64,000 nucleotides of DNA from JAKPBU01 sp964425695 (GTDB taxonomy: Bacteria > Pseudomonadota > Gammaproteobacteria > Xanthomonadales > Xanthomonadaceae): assembly GCA_964425695.1 (NCBI GenBank), contig CAYRNF010000002.1, forward strand, positions 186,001 to 250,000, read 5' to 3'. A program made the position numbers and the translations under genes. Of the stretch, positions 27,604 to 36,096 are shown piece after piece (the first letter of the stretch is position 1; the number at the start of each line of letters is the position of its first letter). The notes beneath the pieces were generated by a model. The model worked only from the letters and a program-made list of their open reading frames with translations, was not told where the DNA came from and did not search any database.

Positions 27604-28328
27604 CGCGGCGGCTCCGCGGCGGCGGCGGCGCGGGTGGCACGCGCACGCAGCGCTTCGATCTCGCGCGCCAGCCGCGCGTCCATGCGCAGCAGGCGGCTGG
27701 CATGGATCAGGAAGGCGCAGATCGCGGTGGGAATGCCCCACAGCGCGATGTGCAGCGGCTCCAGCACGATCCCGTTCTCGGCGAAGAACCCCTGCATCAG
27801 CAGCACCGCGCCGAAGGCGATGAACACGTCCTCGCCGAAGAACCGGCCCACGTTCTCGCTGGCGGCGGTCATGGCCTGCAGCTTCTCGCGCGTGGGTTCC
27901 GGCAATGCCCCGTGCGTGTTCTCCGCGGCGCCCAGCACCATCGGCGCCATCAGCGGACGCACCGTCTGCGCGTGCCCGCCCAGGTCCACCAGCCCGAGCG
28001 CCGACAGCAGCTGGCGCGCGCCGAGGTAGGCCACCAGCGCGCGCCCGGCGGTCACGCCGCGTAGCCGGGCGACCCACGCCTGCGCGCGCTCCTTCAGCCC
28101 GTGGCGCTCCAGCAGGCCGATCGCGGGCAGGGTCAGCAGGAACAGCGCCAGGTAGCGCTGCTTGGTGAAGGCTTCGCCCAGCAGCTCCAGCACCTGTACC
28201 GGCGTCTTGCCGGCCACCAGGCCCGTGACCACGCCGCTGCCCACCACCACCAGCGCGGGATTCATGCGCAGGGCAAAGCCGGCGATGACCAGCGCGATAC
28301 CGATGAGGGGCCAGTAGCTGGGGGTCAT
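27600..28328 (-). CDS. DUF969 membrane protein, probable 5-oxoproline permease subunit
   Basis: 242 residues with about five membrane spans. GLVDLGGHAQTVRPLMAPM and GAAENTHGAL are characteristic, and a charged Arg/Ala tail faces one side. The stop overlaps the GTG of the DUF979 gene, so the two are made together, presumably as one permease. Upstream, a 133 bp gap with a hairpin separates it from pxpA. Confidence 0.85.
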   Translation of the reverse strand: MTPSYWPLIGIALVIAGFALRMNPALVVVGSGVVTGLVAGKTPVQVLELLGEAFTKQRYLALFLLTLPAIGLLERHGLKERAQAWVARLRGVTAGRALVAYLGARQLLSALGLVDLGGHAQTVRPLMAPMVLGAAENTHGALPEPTREKLQAMTAASENVGRFFGEDVFIAFGAVLLMQGFFAENGIVLEPLHIALWGIPTAICAFLIHASRLLRMDARLAREIEALRARATRAAAAAEPPR

Positions 28329-28376
28329 GGGGATCGGGGTTCCATTGCGTGGATGCCGTGGTCCCGGGCGTGGCGA

Positions 28377-28409
28377 GGGACCTGCTTTCGCGCGTCGCCG
28401 GCAGGTCCC
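28377..28409. repeat. Inverted repeat between pxpA and the DUF969 gene
   Basis: GGGACCTGC and GCAGGTCCC (9 bp arms, 15 nt apart), followed by CGCGCTACGCGCG. It may be an extragenic repeat or an attenuating hairpin that tunes the transporter genes relative to pxpA. No T-tract. Confidence 0.5.
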
Positions 28410-28461
28410 GCGCTACGCGCGGGGTGACGGAAATTCTCGCGCAGCCTCGCGCGACCCAGAT

Positions 28462-29223
28462 TCATTCGCGCGCATCCGCATCAGGCGCCAGGACGCGGAT
28501 CCCGTCGGCCTCCAGCGCCTTGCGCAGCGCCTGCGCGAACCCCGCCGCGTCGGCGCGGTCGCCATGCAGGCACACGGTGTCGGCACGCAGCGCGATGCGT
28601 TCGCCGGTGCGCGCCTGCACCGCGCCGTCGCGCACCAGCGTGCGCACCTGCGCCAGCGCATCGTCCAGGCGCTCGATCACCGCATCCGTCCGGCTGCGTG
28701 GCGTCAGCGTGGCGTCGGCCTCGTAGCGGCGTTCGGCGAACACTTCGTGCACCGCGCGCAGTCCCGCTGCCTGGGCCGCGGCGGTGGCAGCCGATTGCGC
28801 CAGGCCGTACAGCAGCAGGTCCGGTTCGAAGGCGCGGACCGCGGCGGCGATGGCTTCGGCCACGGCGGCGTCGCGCGCGGACAGGTTGTACAGCGCGCCA
28901 TGCGGCTTGACGTGGCGCAGGCGCGCGCCCTGCGCCGCGCAGGCTTCCGCCAGCGTGTCGATCTGGCGGGTCACCAGGTCGGCGATGCGTTGCGGCGGCA
29001 GCGCGTGCTCGCGGCGCCCGAACTGCGCACGGTCCTCGAACGACGGGTGCGCGCCGATCGCCACGCCGTGCGCGAGGCACAGCGCCACGGTCTGGCGCAT
29101 CGATGCCGCATCCCCCGCGTGTCCGCCGCAGGCGATGCTGGCGGAGGTGATGAACGGCATGATCGCCGCATCGCTGCCGCAGCCTTCGCCCAGGTCGCAG
29201 TTGAAGTCGATGCGGCGCGGCAT
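28462..29223 (-). CDS. pxpA: 5-oxoprolinase subunit A (PxpA, LamB/YcsF family)
   Basis: With PxpB and PxpC forms the ATP-dependent prokaryotic 5-oxoprolinase that opens pyroglutamate to glutamate. 253 residues: DFNCDLGEGCG near the N-terminus, SIACGGHAGD, AIGAHPSFEDR, VKPHGALYN and CLHGDRADA are the family landmarks. It starts 9 bp after the 55-residue membrane protein gene. Confidence 0.95.
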   Translation of the reverse strand: MPRRIDFNCDLGEGCGSDAAIMPFITSASIACGGHAGDAASMRQTVALCLAHGVAIGAHPSFEDRAQFGRREHALPPQRIADLVTRQIDTLAEACAAQGARLRHVKPHGALYNLSARDAAVAEAIAAAVRAFEPDLLLYGLAQSAATAAAQAAGLRAVHEVFAERRYEADATLTPRSRTDAVIERLDDALAQVRTLVRDGAVQARTGERIALRADTVCLHGDRADAAGFAQALRKALEADGIRVLAPDADARE

Positions 29224-29232
29224 GCCGGTTCG

Positions 29233-29400
29233 CTAACGCCCGCGCTTGAACAGCAGGCTGATCCCGACCACGATCAGGATCGCCGGCCACCACGTGGTCA
29301 GCAGGCGGGTCAGGCTCACGTCGGCATAGCCCAGGTTGTTGAGCAGGAAGATCGCGCCGAGCGCGATCAGGACCAGGGCGGCGATGCGGTTCTGGGTCAT
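29233..29400 (-). CDS. 55-residue membrane protein (LiaF/DUF5668-like TM hairpin)
   Basis: A small ORF between pxpC and pxpA, ATG at 29400-29398, stop TAG at 29235-29233. It encodes a first hydrophobic helix (about 6-24, ending FLLNNLGY), a short polar turn with LTRLLTTWWPA, and a second helix (about 38-51) ending LLFKRGR. This GxxxLLxNLG / WWPxILIxxG pattern is that of the LiaF/LiaI-type transmembrane domain. Only 9 bp separate it from pxpA. A specific role in pyroglutamate use is not shown; the family appears in many contexts. Confidence 0.75.
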   Translation of the reverse strand: MTQNRIAALVLIALGAIFLLNNLGYADVSLTRLLTTWWPAILIVVGISLLFKRGR

Positions 29401-29470
29401 CGGAAAAAGGCGTGGGGCGACCGGGACGGTCGGGATGCCGCGAGTCTAGCCGCAGCGCGCGCGACGCGAC

Positions 29471-30418
29471 TCAGCCGCGTGCGCGGATCGCCAGCGCCAG
29501 GCGTGCGAGACGCTGGCGCTGCGCCGTGGCGGCGCGCAGCGCCTCGTCGCGGCCGCAGGGCACGAAGGCCACCGCGTCGCCCGGCCGCAGCTGTGCCAGG
29601 CGCGGCCAGTCGGCGCGGATCGCATGCCCGATGCGCGGATAGCCGCCATGCGTCTGCGCATCGGCCAGCAGCACGATGGGCTGTCCGTCCGGCGGGAGCT
29701 GCACGGTGCCGGGGAAGACCGGTTCGCTGGTGCGCTCGCGTGCGTCCGCCGGGCGCAGCGCACGTCCTTCCAGGCGCAGGCCCTGCCGGTCGCTCGCGGA
29801 CGCGACGCGCCAGGGCCGCGCGAACAGCGCATCGCGCGGCTCGGTGCCGGTGTCGCCGGCGATCACCCGGATCGCGTGGCGGGTGCGGTCGTCGGGCGCG
29901 TGGTCCACCCACCACGGCGCCACGCGCAGCGCGTGCGCCGGTGCGTCCGCGCGCCGCGCCAGGGGAAGCACGTCGCCCGCCACCAGCGCGCGCCCGCGCA
30001 TGCCGCCGAAGCCGCCGCGCAGGTCGGTGGACGCACTGCCGAGCAAATGCGGCATGGCCAGGCCGCCGCGCACCGCAAGATAGGCGCGCGCGCCGTCGCG
30101 GCAGGCACCCAGGCGCAGCACGCTGCCTGCGGGCAGGTCCACCGGGCGCCTGCCCGGCACGTGCTGGCCGTCGGCTTCGGCCTGGATCGCCGCGCCGCAC
30201 AGCGCGATCCGCGCGCCGGCGTCGAAGCGCAGCGTCGGCCCCGCCAAGGTGATCTCCAGCGCGGCGAGGCCCGCCGCATTGCCCGCCAGCAAATTGGCAA
30301 GCGCGTGCGACCAGGCATCCGCCGCGCCTGCGCTGCCCACGCCGAGATGCCGGTGACCGGCGCGGCCGCCGTCCTGCACGGTGGTGAGCAGCCCGGGTGC
30401 CAGCACGTGGACGCTCAT
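29471..30418 (-). CDS. pxpC: 5-oxoprolinase subunit C (PxpC)
   Basis: 315 residues, biotin-dependent carboxyltransferase-like fold (former KipA/AHS2). Motifs: PGLLTTVQDGGR (8-19), GVGSAGAADAWSHALAN, AYLAVRGGL, RVIAGDTG and the PIVLLADAQTHGGYPRIG segment. Its ATG overlaps the pxpB stop (ATGA), so the subunits are translationally coupled. Confidence 0.94.
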   Translation of the reverse strand: MSVHVLAPGLLTTVQDGGRAGHRHLGVGSAGAADAWSHALANLLAGNAAGLAALEITLAGPTLRFDAGARIALCGAAIQAEADGQHVPGRRPVDLPAGSVLRLGACRDGARAYLAVRGGLAMPHLLGSASTDLRGGFGGMRGRALVAGDVLPLARRADAPAHALRVAPWWVDHAPDDRTRHAIRVIAGDTGTEPRDALFARPWRVASASDRQGLRLEGRALRPADARERTSEPVFPGTVQLPPDGQPIVLLADAQTHGGYPRIGHAIRADWPRLAQLRPGDAVAFVPCGRDEALRAATAQRQRLARLALAIRARG

Positions 30419-31182
30419 CGGGCGCGCCTGCGCGCGGCCGACGAGGCAAGCCGCGCGAACGCATCCGCTGCGATGGGCACGAACCGCACGGGTTGCCCTG
30501 GCTGCAGCAGGCTGGGGGCGCTGCGCGCGGCGTCGAACAAGGCCAGGGGCGTGCGCCCAATCAGCCGCCAGCCGCCGGGGCCTTCGCGCGGGTAGATGCC
30601 GGTCTGCGCGCCGCCGATGCCCACGCTGCCGGCCGCCACGCGCGTGCGCGGCGTGTCCAGCCGCGGCACGGCCAGCGCCGGGTCCAGCCCCAGCAGGTAC
30701 GGGAAGCCGGGGGCGAAGCCGAGCATCGCCACGCGATAGTTCGCGTCCACGTGGCGCTGGACCACCTCGTCCGCGGGCAGCCCGGTGTGCGCGGCGACCG
30801 TGTCGAGGTCCGGCCCGTGCGCACCGCCGTAGCAGACCGGAATCTCCACCGGCTCGGCGGCCGCCGCGTGCGCGGCCGCGCTGCCCGGCAGCGCCTGCGC
30901 CTCCAGCCAGGCGCGCGCCGCCTGCAGCGGATCGCTGCCGGTCGCGCAGGCCAGCGCGGCCGCATCCACCTGCAAGGCCAGGGTCGCGTACGCCGGCACC
31001 AGTTCGCGCAGCCAGGGCGGACGCTGCGACTGCAGCGCCGCCGCCAGCGCGTGCACGCTGCGGTTGGCGTGCATCGCGTCCAGGGCGTCGGCGCCGTGCA
31101 CGCGCACCAGCAGCACGTCTTCGCCCAGGATCTCGATGGCGAAGCCGGTGGACACCGCGGGCGCCTGGCTGCCTGCGCTCAC
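30415..31182 (-). CDS. pxpB: 5-oxoprolinase subunit B (PxpB)
   Basis: 255 residues, former KipI/AHS1 family. Landmarks are VPAYATLALQVD, EIPVCYGG-x-x-GPDLDTVA, GFAPGFPYLLGLD, PRTRVAAGSVGIGG and QTGIYPREGPGGWRLIGRTP. Start and stop overlap the neighbouring genes by 4 bp each. The Ala-rich insert before EIPVCYGG is longer than in E. coli YbgJ. Confidence 0.94.
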   Translation of the reverse strand: MSAGSQAPAVSTGFAIEILGEDVLLVRVHGADALDAMHANRSVHALAAALQSQRPPWLRELVPAYATLALQVDAAALACATGSDPLQAARAWLEAQALPGSAAAHAAAAEPVEIPVCYGGAHGPDLDTVAAHTGLPADEVVQRHVDANYRVAMLGFAPGFPYLLGLDPALAVPRLDTPRTRVAAGSVGIGGAQTGIYPREGPGGWRLIGRTPLALFDAARSAPSLLQPGQPVRFVPIAADAFARLASSAARRRAR

Positions 31183-31604
31183 CCGCGCAGCGCGGCCTGC
31201 AGCGCGGCGATGCGTTCGACCAGCGTTTCCGGCGAATAGGGGCGGGCGGCGACGCGTCCCCAGACCGGGGCCGGCCAGGCGGGATCGTGGCGGTAGCGCG
31301 CGATCACGTGCACGTGCAGCTGCGGCACCAGGTTGCCCAGCGCGGCGACGTTGAGCTTGTCCGGGCGGAACAGCGCGTGCAGGGCGCGCGCGGCCTGGTC
31401 CACTTCATCCGTCAACGCGTGCCGCTGCGTGGCGTCCAGGTCCAGCAGCTCGACCGCCTCGAACACGCGTGGCACCAGCACCAGCCAGGGGTAGTTGCCG
31501 TCGTCCATCAGCCGCAGCTCGCACAGCGGCAGCGTCGCGACCGGGTGGCTGTCTTCGGCCAGCTGCGGGTGCAGGTGCCAGCCGGCGGGTTGCGGCGATT
31601 TCAT
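31179..31604 (-). CDS. HIT domain protein (histidine-triad variant)
   Basis: 141-residue nucleotide-binding HIT protein. The active-site strand reads QLHVHVIAR: the canonical H-x-H-x-H has Gln in the first position and keeps the two downstream His, including the nucleophile position. KLNVAALGN is typical. ATGA overlaps on both sides (with the dienelactone hydrolase upstream and pxpB downstream) place it in the pyroglutamate operon, although no link between HIT and that pathway is known to me. Confidence 0.88.
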   Translation of the reverse strand: MKSPQPAGWHLHPQLAEDSHPVATLPLCELRLMDDGNYPWLVLVPRVFEAVELLDLDATQRHALTDEVDQAARALHALFRPDKLNVAALGNLVPQLHVHVIARYRHDPAWPAPVWGRVAARPYSPETLVERIAALQAALRG

Positions 31605-32269
31605 GACAGGTGCGCCTCGAAGAATTCCAGCGTGCGCCGCAGCGCCAGCTGCGCGCTCTCGGCGTGGAAATGACGCGGGTCGACATCGCGGTCGAACGCG
31701 TGGCCGGCGGCGGCGTACACGTTTTCCCCGGCCTGCGGGTGCGCGTCGCGGTGCGCCTGGATGTCGGCGGGCGGGATGCTGTCGTCCAGTGCGCCGAAGT
31801 GGAACAGCATGGGGGCGCGCAGCGGTTCGTGCAGCACCGGCATGGTGCGCGCGCCGTAGTAGCTCACCGCAGGCAGGCCGAGCCGCGTGTTGCACAGGAA
31901 CGCGACGCTGCCGCCCCAGCAATACCCCACCGCGCCGACGCGCGCGCCGTCGGCCTGCAGGCGCTTCGCCGCGGCGCCGGCGATCGCCACCGCCCGGTCG
32001 AGGCCGAGCTCGCCCGCCAGCTCCCGGCCGCGGGCGAAGCCGGCTTCGTCGTAGCCCAGTTCCACGTCCTGCTGCACCGGGTCGAACAGCGCCGGCGCCA
32101 GCGCGCGGTAGCCGTGCGCCGCGAAGCGTTCGGTCACGCTGCGGATGTGCGCGTTCACGCCGAAGATTTCCTGCAGCACCACCAGCGCCCCGCGCGGCGC
32201 GCCCTGCGGCTCGGCGAGCCAGCCGTCGACCAGGCCGTGCGGTGTGTCGATCGCGATGTCGCGTCCCAT
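31601..32269 (-). CDS. Dienelactone hydrolase family protein
   Basis: 222-residue alpha/beta hydrolase with the family Cys-Asp-His triad: Cys117 (GYCWGGS), Asp162 or 163 (GALDDSIPP) and His190 (AGHAFDRD), plus Glu34 in VLQEIFGVN, the residue that in true dienelactone hydrolase holds the Cys. GGGAGAAG precedes the ATG. It is the promoter-proximal gene of the leftward block. Substrate unknown. Confidence 0.9.
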   Translation of the reverse strand: MGRDIAIDTPHGLVDGWLAEPQGAPRGALVVLQEIFGVNAHIRSVTERFAAHGYRALAPALFDPVQQDVELGYDEAGFARGRELAGELGLDRAVAIAGAAAKRLQADGARVGAVGYCWGGSVAFLCNTRLGLPAVSYYGARTMPVLHEPLRAPMLFHFGALDDSIPPADIQAHRDAHPQAGENVYAAAGHAFDRDVDPRHFHAESAQLALRRTLEFFEAHLS

Positions 32270-32306
32270 CCGCTTCTCCCGGAGTTCCGTGGTGCCCAGC
32301 GGCCGG

Positions 32307-32330
32307 ATTCTAGCGCGCGACGCCTATAAT
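32307..32330. promoter_or_regulatory. Divergent -10 boxes, hydrolase operon / rimO
   Basis: Leftward TAGAAT (32312-32307), with a ~31 nt leader to the hydrolase ATG. Rightward perfect TATAAT (32325-32330) with the rimO ATG only 6 nt downstream, predicting a leaderless rimO mRNA. Neither has an obvious -35. Confidence 0.55.
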
Positions 32331-32336
32331 TCCGGC

Positions 32337-33677
32337 ATGTCGCTCAATCACCCGAAAGTCGGTTTCGTCAGCCTCGGCTGCCCCAAGGCGCTCGTGGATT
32401 CCGAACGCATCCTCACCCAGCTGCGCGTGGAGGGATACGACCTGGTGCAAAGCTACGACGATGCCGACGTGGTGGTGGTCAACACGTGCGGCTTCATCGA
32501 CAGCGCCGTGGCCGAATCGCTGGACGCCATCGGCGAGGCCATGGCCGAGAACGGCAAGGTCATCGTCACCGGTTGCCTGGGCAAGCGCAGCGAGGTGATC
32601 CGCGAGGCGTATCCGGACGTGCTGTCGATCAGCGGCCCGCAGGACTACGCCAGCGTGATGGACGCGGTGCACGCCGCGCTGCCCCCCACCCACGATCCGT
32701 TCGTGGACCTGGTGCCCGACTACGGGCTGAAGCTCACCCCGAAGCACTACGCCTACCTGAAGATTTCCGAAGGCTGCAACCACCGCTGCAGCTTCTGCAT
32801 CATCCCGTCGATGCGCGGCGACCTGGTCAGCCGCCCGGTGGACGAGGTGCTGCGCGAGGCGGAGAAGCTGGTGCGCGGCGGCGTGCAGGAACTGCTGGTG
32901 GTGTCGCAGGACACCAGCGCGTACGGCGTGGACGTGAAGTACGCCGAGCGCGAGTGGCGCGGGCGTGCATACCAGACGCGGATGAACGCGCTGTGCGAAG
33001 GCCTGGGCGAACTGGGCGTATGGACCCGGCTGCATTACGTGTATCCGTACCCGCACGTCGACGAGATCATCCCGCTGATGGCCGACGGGAAGATCCTCCC
33101 GTACCTGGACATCCCGTTCCAGCACGCCAGCCCGCGCGTGCTGAAGCTCATGAAGCGTCCCGGCGCGGTGGACAAGACGCTCGAGCGCGTGCAGCGCTGG
33201 CGCGCGATCTGCCCCGGGCTGACCATCCGCAGCACGTTCATCGTCGGCTTCCCCGGCGAGACCGAGGCTGAGTTCGAGGAGTTGCTGGATTTCCTGGACG
33301 CAGCGCAGCTGGACCGCGTGGGCGCGTTCGCCTATTCGCCGGTGGGCGGCGCGAAGGCGAACGAGCTGCCCGATCCGGTAGCGGAGGACGTGAAGCAGGA
33401 GCGCCTGGCGCGCTTCATGGAACGGCAGGCCGCGATCTCCGCGCAACGGCTGGAGGCGAAGGTGGGCACGGTGCAGCGCTGCATCGTGGATGCGATCGAC
33501 GGCGAACTGGCGATCGCGCGTTCCATGGCGGACGCGCCGCAGATCGACGGCCTGGTGCAGATCCAGGACGGGCGCGATGCCGGCTGCACGCCCGGCGAGT
33601 TCGTCGATGTCCAGATCATGGGCAGCGACGAGCACGACCTGTACGGCGAAGTGTCCTACGAGGCCACGGACGCCTGA
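32337..33677 (+). CDS. rimO: Ribosomal protein S12 methylthiotransferase (RimO)
   Basis: Radical SAM enzyme that methylthiolates Asp88 of ribosomal protein S12. 446 residues: N-terminal UPF0004 domain with Cys15 (SLGCPKALVDSE), the NTCGF and TGCLGKR cysteines; radical SAM motif CNHRCSFC; C-terminal TRAM domain ending DLYGEVSYE. SLGCPKALVDSE and IPSMRGDLVSRP separate RimO from MiaB. The ATG at 32337 is chosen because it gives the family N-terminus; an upstream in-frame ATG at 32145 overlaps the hydrolase gene. Confidence 0.97.
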   Translation: MSLNHPKVGFVSLGCPKALVDSERILTQLRVEGYDLVQSYDDADVVVVNTCGFIDSAVAESLDAIGEAMAENGKVIVTGCLGKRSEVIREAYPDVLSISGPQDYASVMDAVHAALPPTHDPFVDLVPDYGLKLTPKHYAYLKISEGCNHRCSFCIIPSMRGDLVSRPVDEVLREAEKLVRGGVQELLVVSQDTSAYGVDVKYAEREWRGRAYQTRMNALCEGLGELGVWTRLHYVYPYPHVDEIIPLMADGKILPYLDIPFQHASPRVLKLMKRPGAVDKTLERVQRWRAICPGLTIRSTFIVGFPGETEAEFEELLDFLDAAQLDRVGAFAYSPVGGAKANELPDPVAEDVKQERLARFMERQAAISAQRLEAKVGTVQRCIVDAIDGELAIARSMADAPQIDGLVQIQDGRDAGCTPGEFVDVQIMGSDEHDLYGEVSYEATDA

Positions 33678-33793
33678 CCGGGCCACGGCGGCGCCTGCAG
33701 GCGGCGCGCCGCGGAGGGTGGCAACGCCTGCGAGAGCGACCGGGCGTTCAATCGGCGATGGTGCAATGGGCTAAGCTGCCCGCGGAGGCGCCG

Positions 33794-34675
33794 ATGTCCT
33801 CGATTCCCACAACGCAGCCGGCCATCGCGGCCGATCCGGGCCCACGCACCGTGCTGCGCCATCGCTGGCCGCTGCGCTGGATGCACTGGATCAACCTGGC
33901 GTGCATGCTGGCGCTGGCCGGTAGCGGGCTGCAGATCTTCAACGCGCACCCGGCCCTGTACTGGGGCGAGACGTCGCACTTCGACACGCCGCTGCTGGCG
34001 ATGCAGATGGAGCGCGGGCCGGACGGCAAGGGCCGCGGCATCACCCGCGTGGGCGACGCGCGATTCGACACCACCGGCGTATTCGGCGTATCGCCTCGCG
34101 CGTCCGACGGCGTCAACGTGCGGCGCGGCTTCCCGGAATGGGCCACGATCCCCGGCCCGCGTTCGCTGGCCGCCGGGCGCCGCTGGCATTTCTTCTTCGC
34201 CTGGCTGTGGGTGGTCAACGGCGCGTGCTACCTGGCGTGGTCGCTGGCCAGCCGCCACCTGCAGCGCGACCTGGCGATGCGGCGCCGCGACTGGCGCGAC
34301 ATCCCGCGCTCGGTGCGCGACCACCTGCGCCTGCGCCATCCGCGCGGCGATGCGGCGCTGCGCTACAACCCGCTGCAGAAGCTGGCCTACCTGGGCGTGA
34401 TCTTCGTGCTAGCGCCGCTGATCGTGCTCACCGGCCTGTCCATGTCGCCGCAGCTGGACAGCGTGATGGGCGGGTTCATCGAGTTGGTGGGCGGGCGCCA
34501 GTCCGCGCGCACGCTGCATTTCGTGGCGCTGGTGCTGTTCGCGCTGTTCACCGTGGTGCACGTGCTGATGGTGGTGCTGTCCGGGCCGGTCAACGAGATG
34601 CGCTCGATGATCACCGGGCGCTTCCGCGTCCCCGGCGACGCGCCGCCGCGTACGGGAGAAGACGATGGCCGATGA
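33794..34675 (+). CDS. Cytochrome b561-type membrane subunit
   Basis: 293 residues, integral membrane protein with about four helices. His pairs in the helices (RWMHWINLA, RRWHFFFAWLW, the HFVALVLFALFTVVHVL segment) are the likely haem b ligands. A long periplasmic loop with GETSHFD follows helix 1. Start at 33794 is favoured by GGAGG 7 nt before. The C-terminus overlaps the molybdoprotein gene, so it is probably its quinone-linked membrane partner, as in YedZ/YedY-like pairs, though the fold looks like Ni-hydrogenase/formate-type cytochrome b. Confidence 0.88.
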   Translation: MSSIPTTQPAIAADPGPRTVLRHRWPLRWMHWINLACMLALAGSGLQIFNAHPALYWGETSHFDTPLLAMQMERGPDGKGRGITRVGDARFDTTGVFGVSPRASDGVNVRRGFPEWATIPGPRSLAAGRRWHFFFAWLWVVNGACYLAWSLASRHLQRDLAMRRRDWRDIPRSVRDHLRLRHPRGDAALRYNPLQKLAYLGVIFVLAPLIVLTGLSMSPQLDSVMGGFIELVGGRQSARTLHFVALVLFALFTVVHVLMVVLSGPVNEMRSMITGRFRVPGDAPPRTGEDDGR

Positions 34676-35432
34676 CTTCGCCGCGAACCGGCGCCGCTTC
34701 CTGCGCCTGTCGCTGGGCGCGGGGGCGGGGCTGCTGGCCGGCTGCGACGCGTTGACCAGGCGCGAGGGATTCGTGGACCTGCTGGCCAGCGCGGAGCCTT
34801 TGAACCAGCGCCTGCAGCGGGCGCTGACCGGCGACCGCCTGGCGCGGGAGTTCCCGGCGGCGATGATCTCGCCGGTGTTCAAGCCGAACGGGTCGATCAA
34901 TCCGCGGACGCCCGAGTACCTGGCGCTGAAGGCCGGCGGCTTCACCGCCTACCGCCTGCACGTGCGCGGACTGGTGGAGCGGCCGCTCGCGTTCGGGCTG
35001 GACGCCCTGCGCGCCATGCCGGCGCGCACCCAGATCACGCGGCACGACTGCGTGGAAGGCTGGAGCGTGATCGGCCAGTGGACAGGGGTGCCGCTGTCGC
35101 ACCTGCTGGACCTCGCGCGGCCCCGGCCCGGCGCGCGCTACGTGGCGTTCCACTGCTTCGACGACCTGTTCGCCAACGGTGGCCGCTACTACGAGAGCAT
35201 CGACCTGCACGACGCCTACCACCCGCAGACCATCGCCGCCTACGCGCTCAACGGCGCGCCGGTGCCGGTGGCCAACGGCGCACCGCTGCGCATGCGCATC
35301 GAGCGCAAGCTGGGCTACAAGCATGCCAAGTACGTGCATGCCGTGGAGGTCGTGGACAGCTTCGCCCGGTTCGGCCGCGGCCGGGGCGGATCGTGGGAAG
35401 ACGACGGCTACGACTGGTACGCCGGCATCTGA
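34665..35432 (+). CDS. Tat-exported molybdopterin oxidoreductase (sulfite oxidase fold)
   Basis: 255 residues. Twin-arginine motif RRRFLRL (9-15) and a lipobox LAGC (Cys27) suggest a folded, membrane-tethered Tat lipoprotein. The sulfite-oxidase-type Mo domain has the molybdenum-ligand Cys129 in RHDCVEGWSVIGQWTGVP, and KLGYKHAKYVHAVEVVD near the end. Same superfamily as MsrP (YedY), but shorter and with a different partner. Substrate unknown. GGAGAAG precedes the ATG, which lies inside the cytochrome gene. Confidence 0.9.
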   Translation: MADDFAANRRRFLRLSLGAGAGLLAGCDALTRREGFVDLLASAEPLNQRLQRALTGDRLAREFPAAMISPVFKPNGSINPRTPEYLALKAGGFTAYRLHVRGLVERPLAFGLDALRAMPARTQITRHDCVEGWSVIGQWTGVPLSHLLDLARPRPGARYVAFHCFDDLFANGGRYYESIDLHDAYHPQTIAAYALNGAPVPVANGAPLRMRIERKLGYKHAKYVHAVEVVDSFARFGRGRGGSWEDDGYDWYAGI

Positions 35433-35472
35433 TCCGGCGCCGGCAACTCCGCCCGCGACGCGACGCGGTGCC

Positions 35473-35560
35473 GCAGGAGCGGCTTCAGCCGCGACTCTCG
35501 TTGCTCACATGGGCAACGATTGGGAAGCAAAGGTTCGTGGCTGAAGCCGCCCCCGCTGCA
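35473..35560. repeat. Inverted extragenic repeat pair
   Basis: Left arm GCAGGAGCGGCTTCAGCCGC; right arm (about 35535-35556) GTGGCTGAAGCCGCCCCC. The closest match in the window to the TGTAGGAGCGGCTTCAGCCGCGA consensus. It lies between the converging molybdoprotein and greB genes and may fold as a cruciform or terminator. Confidence 0.75.
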
Positions 35561-35588
35561 CGTCCCGCCGTTGGCGGACGCGGAGTAG

Positions 35589-36092
35589 TCAGTCGTCGTA
35601 GCGCACTTCCACCACGGCGTAGCGCACGATCCCGCCCGGCAGCACCGCCTCGAATTCGTCGTCGAACCGCTTCTTCAGCATCGCGCGCGCCAGCGGCGAA
35701 TCGATGCTGATCCAGCCGCGGCCCGCGTCGGTTTCGTCCGGCCCGACGATGCGGTACAGCGCCATCTCGCCGGTGACGGTGTTCTCCAACGTGACGTGCG
35801 CGCCGAAGAACACCGCGTCGCGGTCCGCAGGCGCGCTGTCCACCACGCGCAGCGCTTCCAGCCGCATGGTGAGGTAGCGCACGCGGCGATCGATCTCGCC
35901 CAGCTGCTTCTTGCGGTAGGTGTACTCCGCGTTCTCGGAACGGTCGCCCTCGGCCGCGGCGGCGGCGAGGGCCTTGACCACCTCCGGGCGCTTCGCGCGC
36001 CACAGTTCGTCCAGTTCGGCCTTCAGGCGCGCGTGGCCCTCGCGGGTGATCAGCGCCGTACTCTTTTCCGCGGGTGGCCGCCAGCGTCCCAC
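35589..36092 (-). CDS. greB: Transcription elongation factor GreB
   Basis: 167 residues. Rescues backtracked RNA polymerase by stimulating transcript cleavage. An N-terminal coiled coil contains EGDRSENAEYTYRKKQL with the acidic tip residues, followed by the FKBP-like domain (WISIDSPLARAMLKKRFDDEFE). Starts with GTG, 4 bp after the stop of the upstream lipoprotein gene. The long N-terminal RWRPPAEKSTALITREGH favours GreB over GreA. Confidence 0.95.
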   Translation of the reverse strand: MGRWRPPAEKSTALITREGHARLKAELDELWRAKRPEVVKALAAAAAEGDRSENAEYTYRKKQLGEIDRRVRYLTMRLEALRVVDSAPADRDAVFFGAHVTLENTVTGEMALYRIVGPDETDAGRGWISIDSPLARAMLKKRFDDEFEAVLPGGIVRYAVVEVRYDD

Positions 36093-36096
36093 GCGC

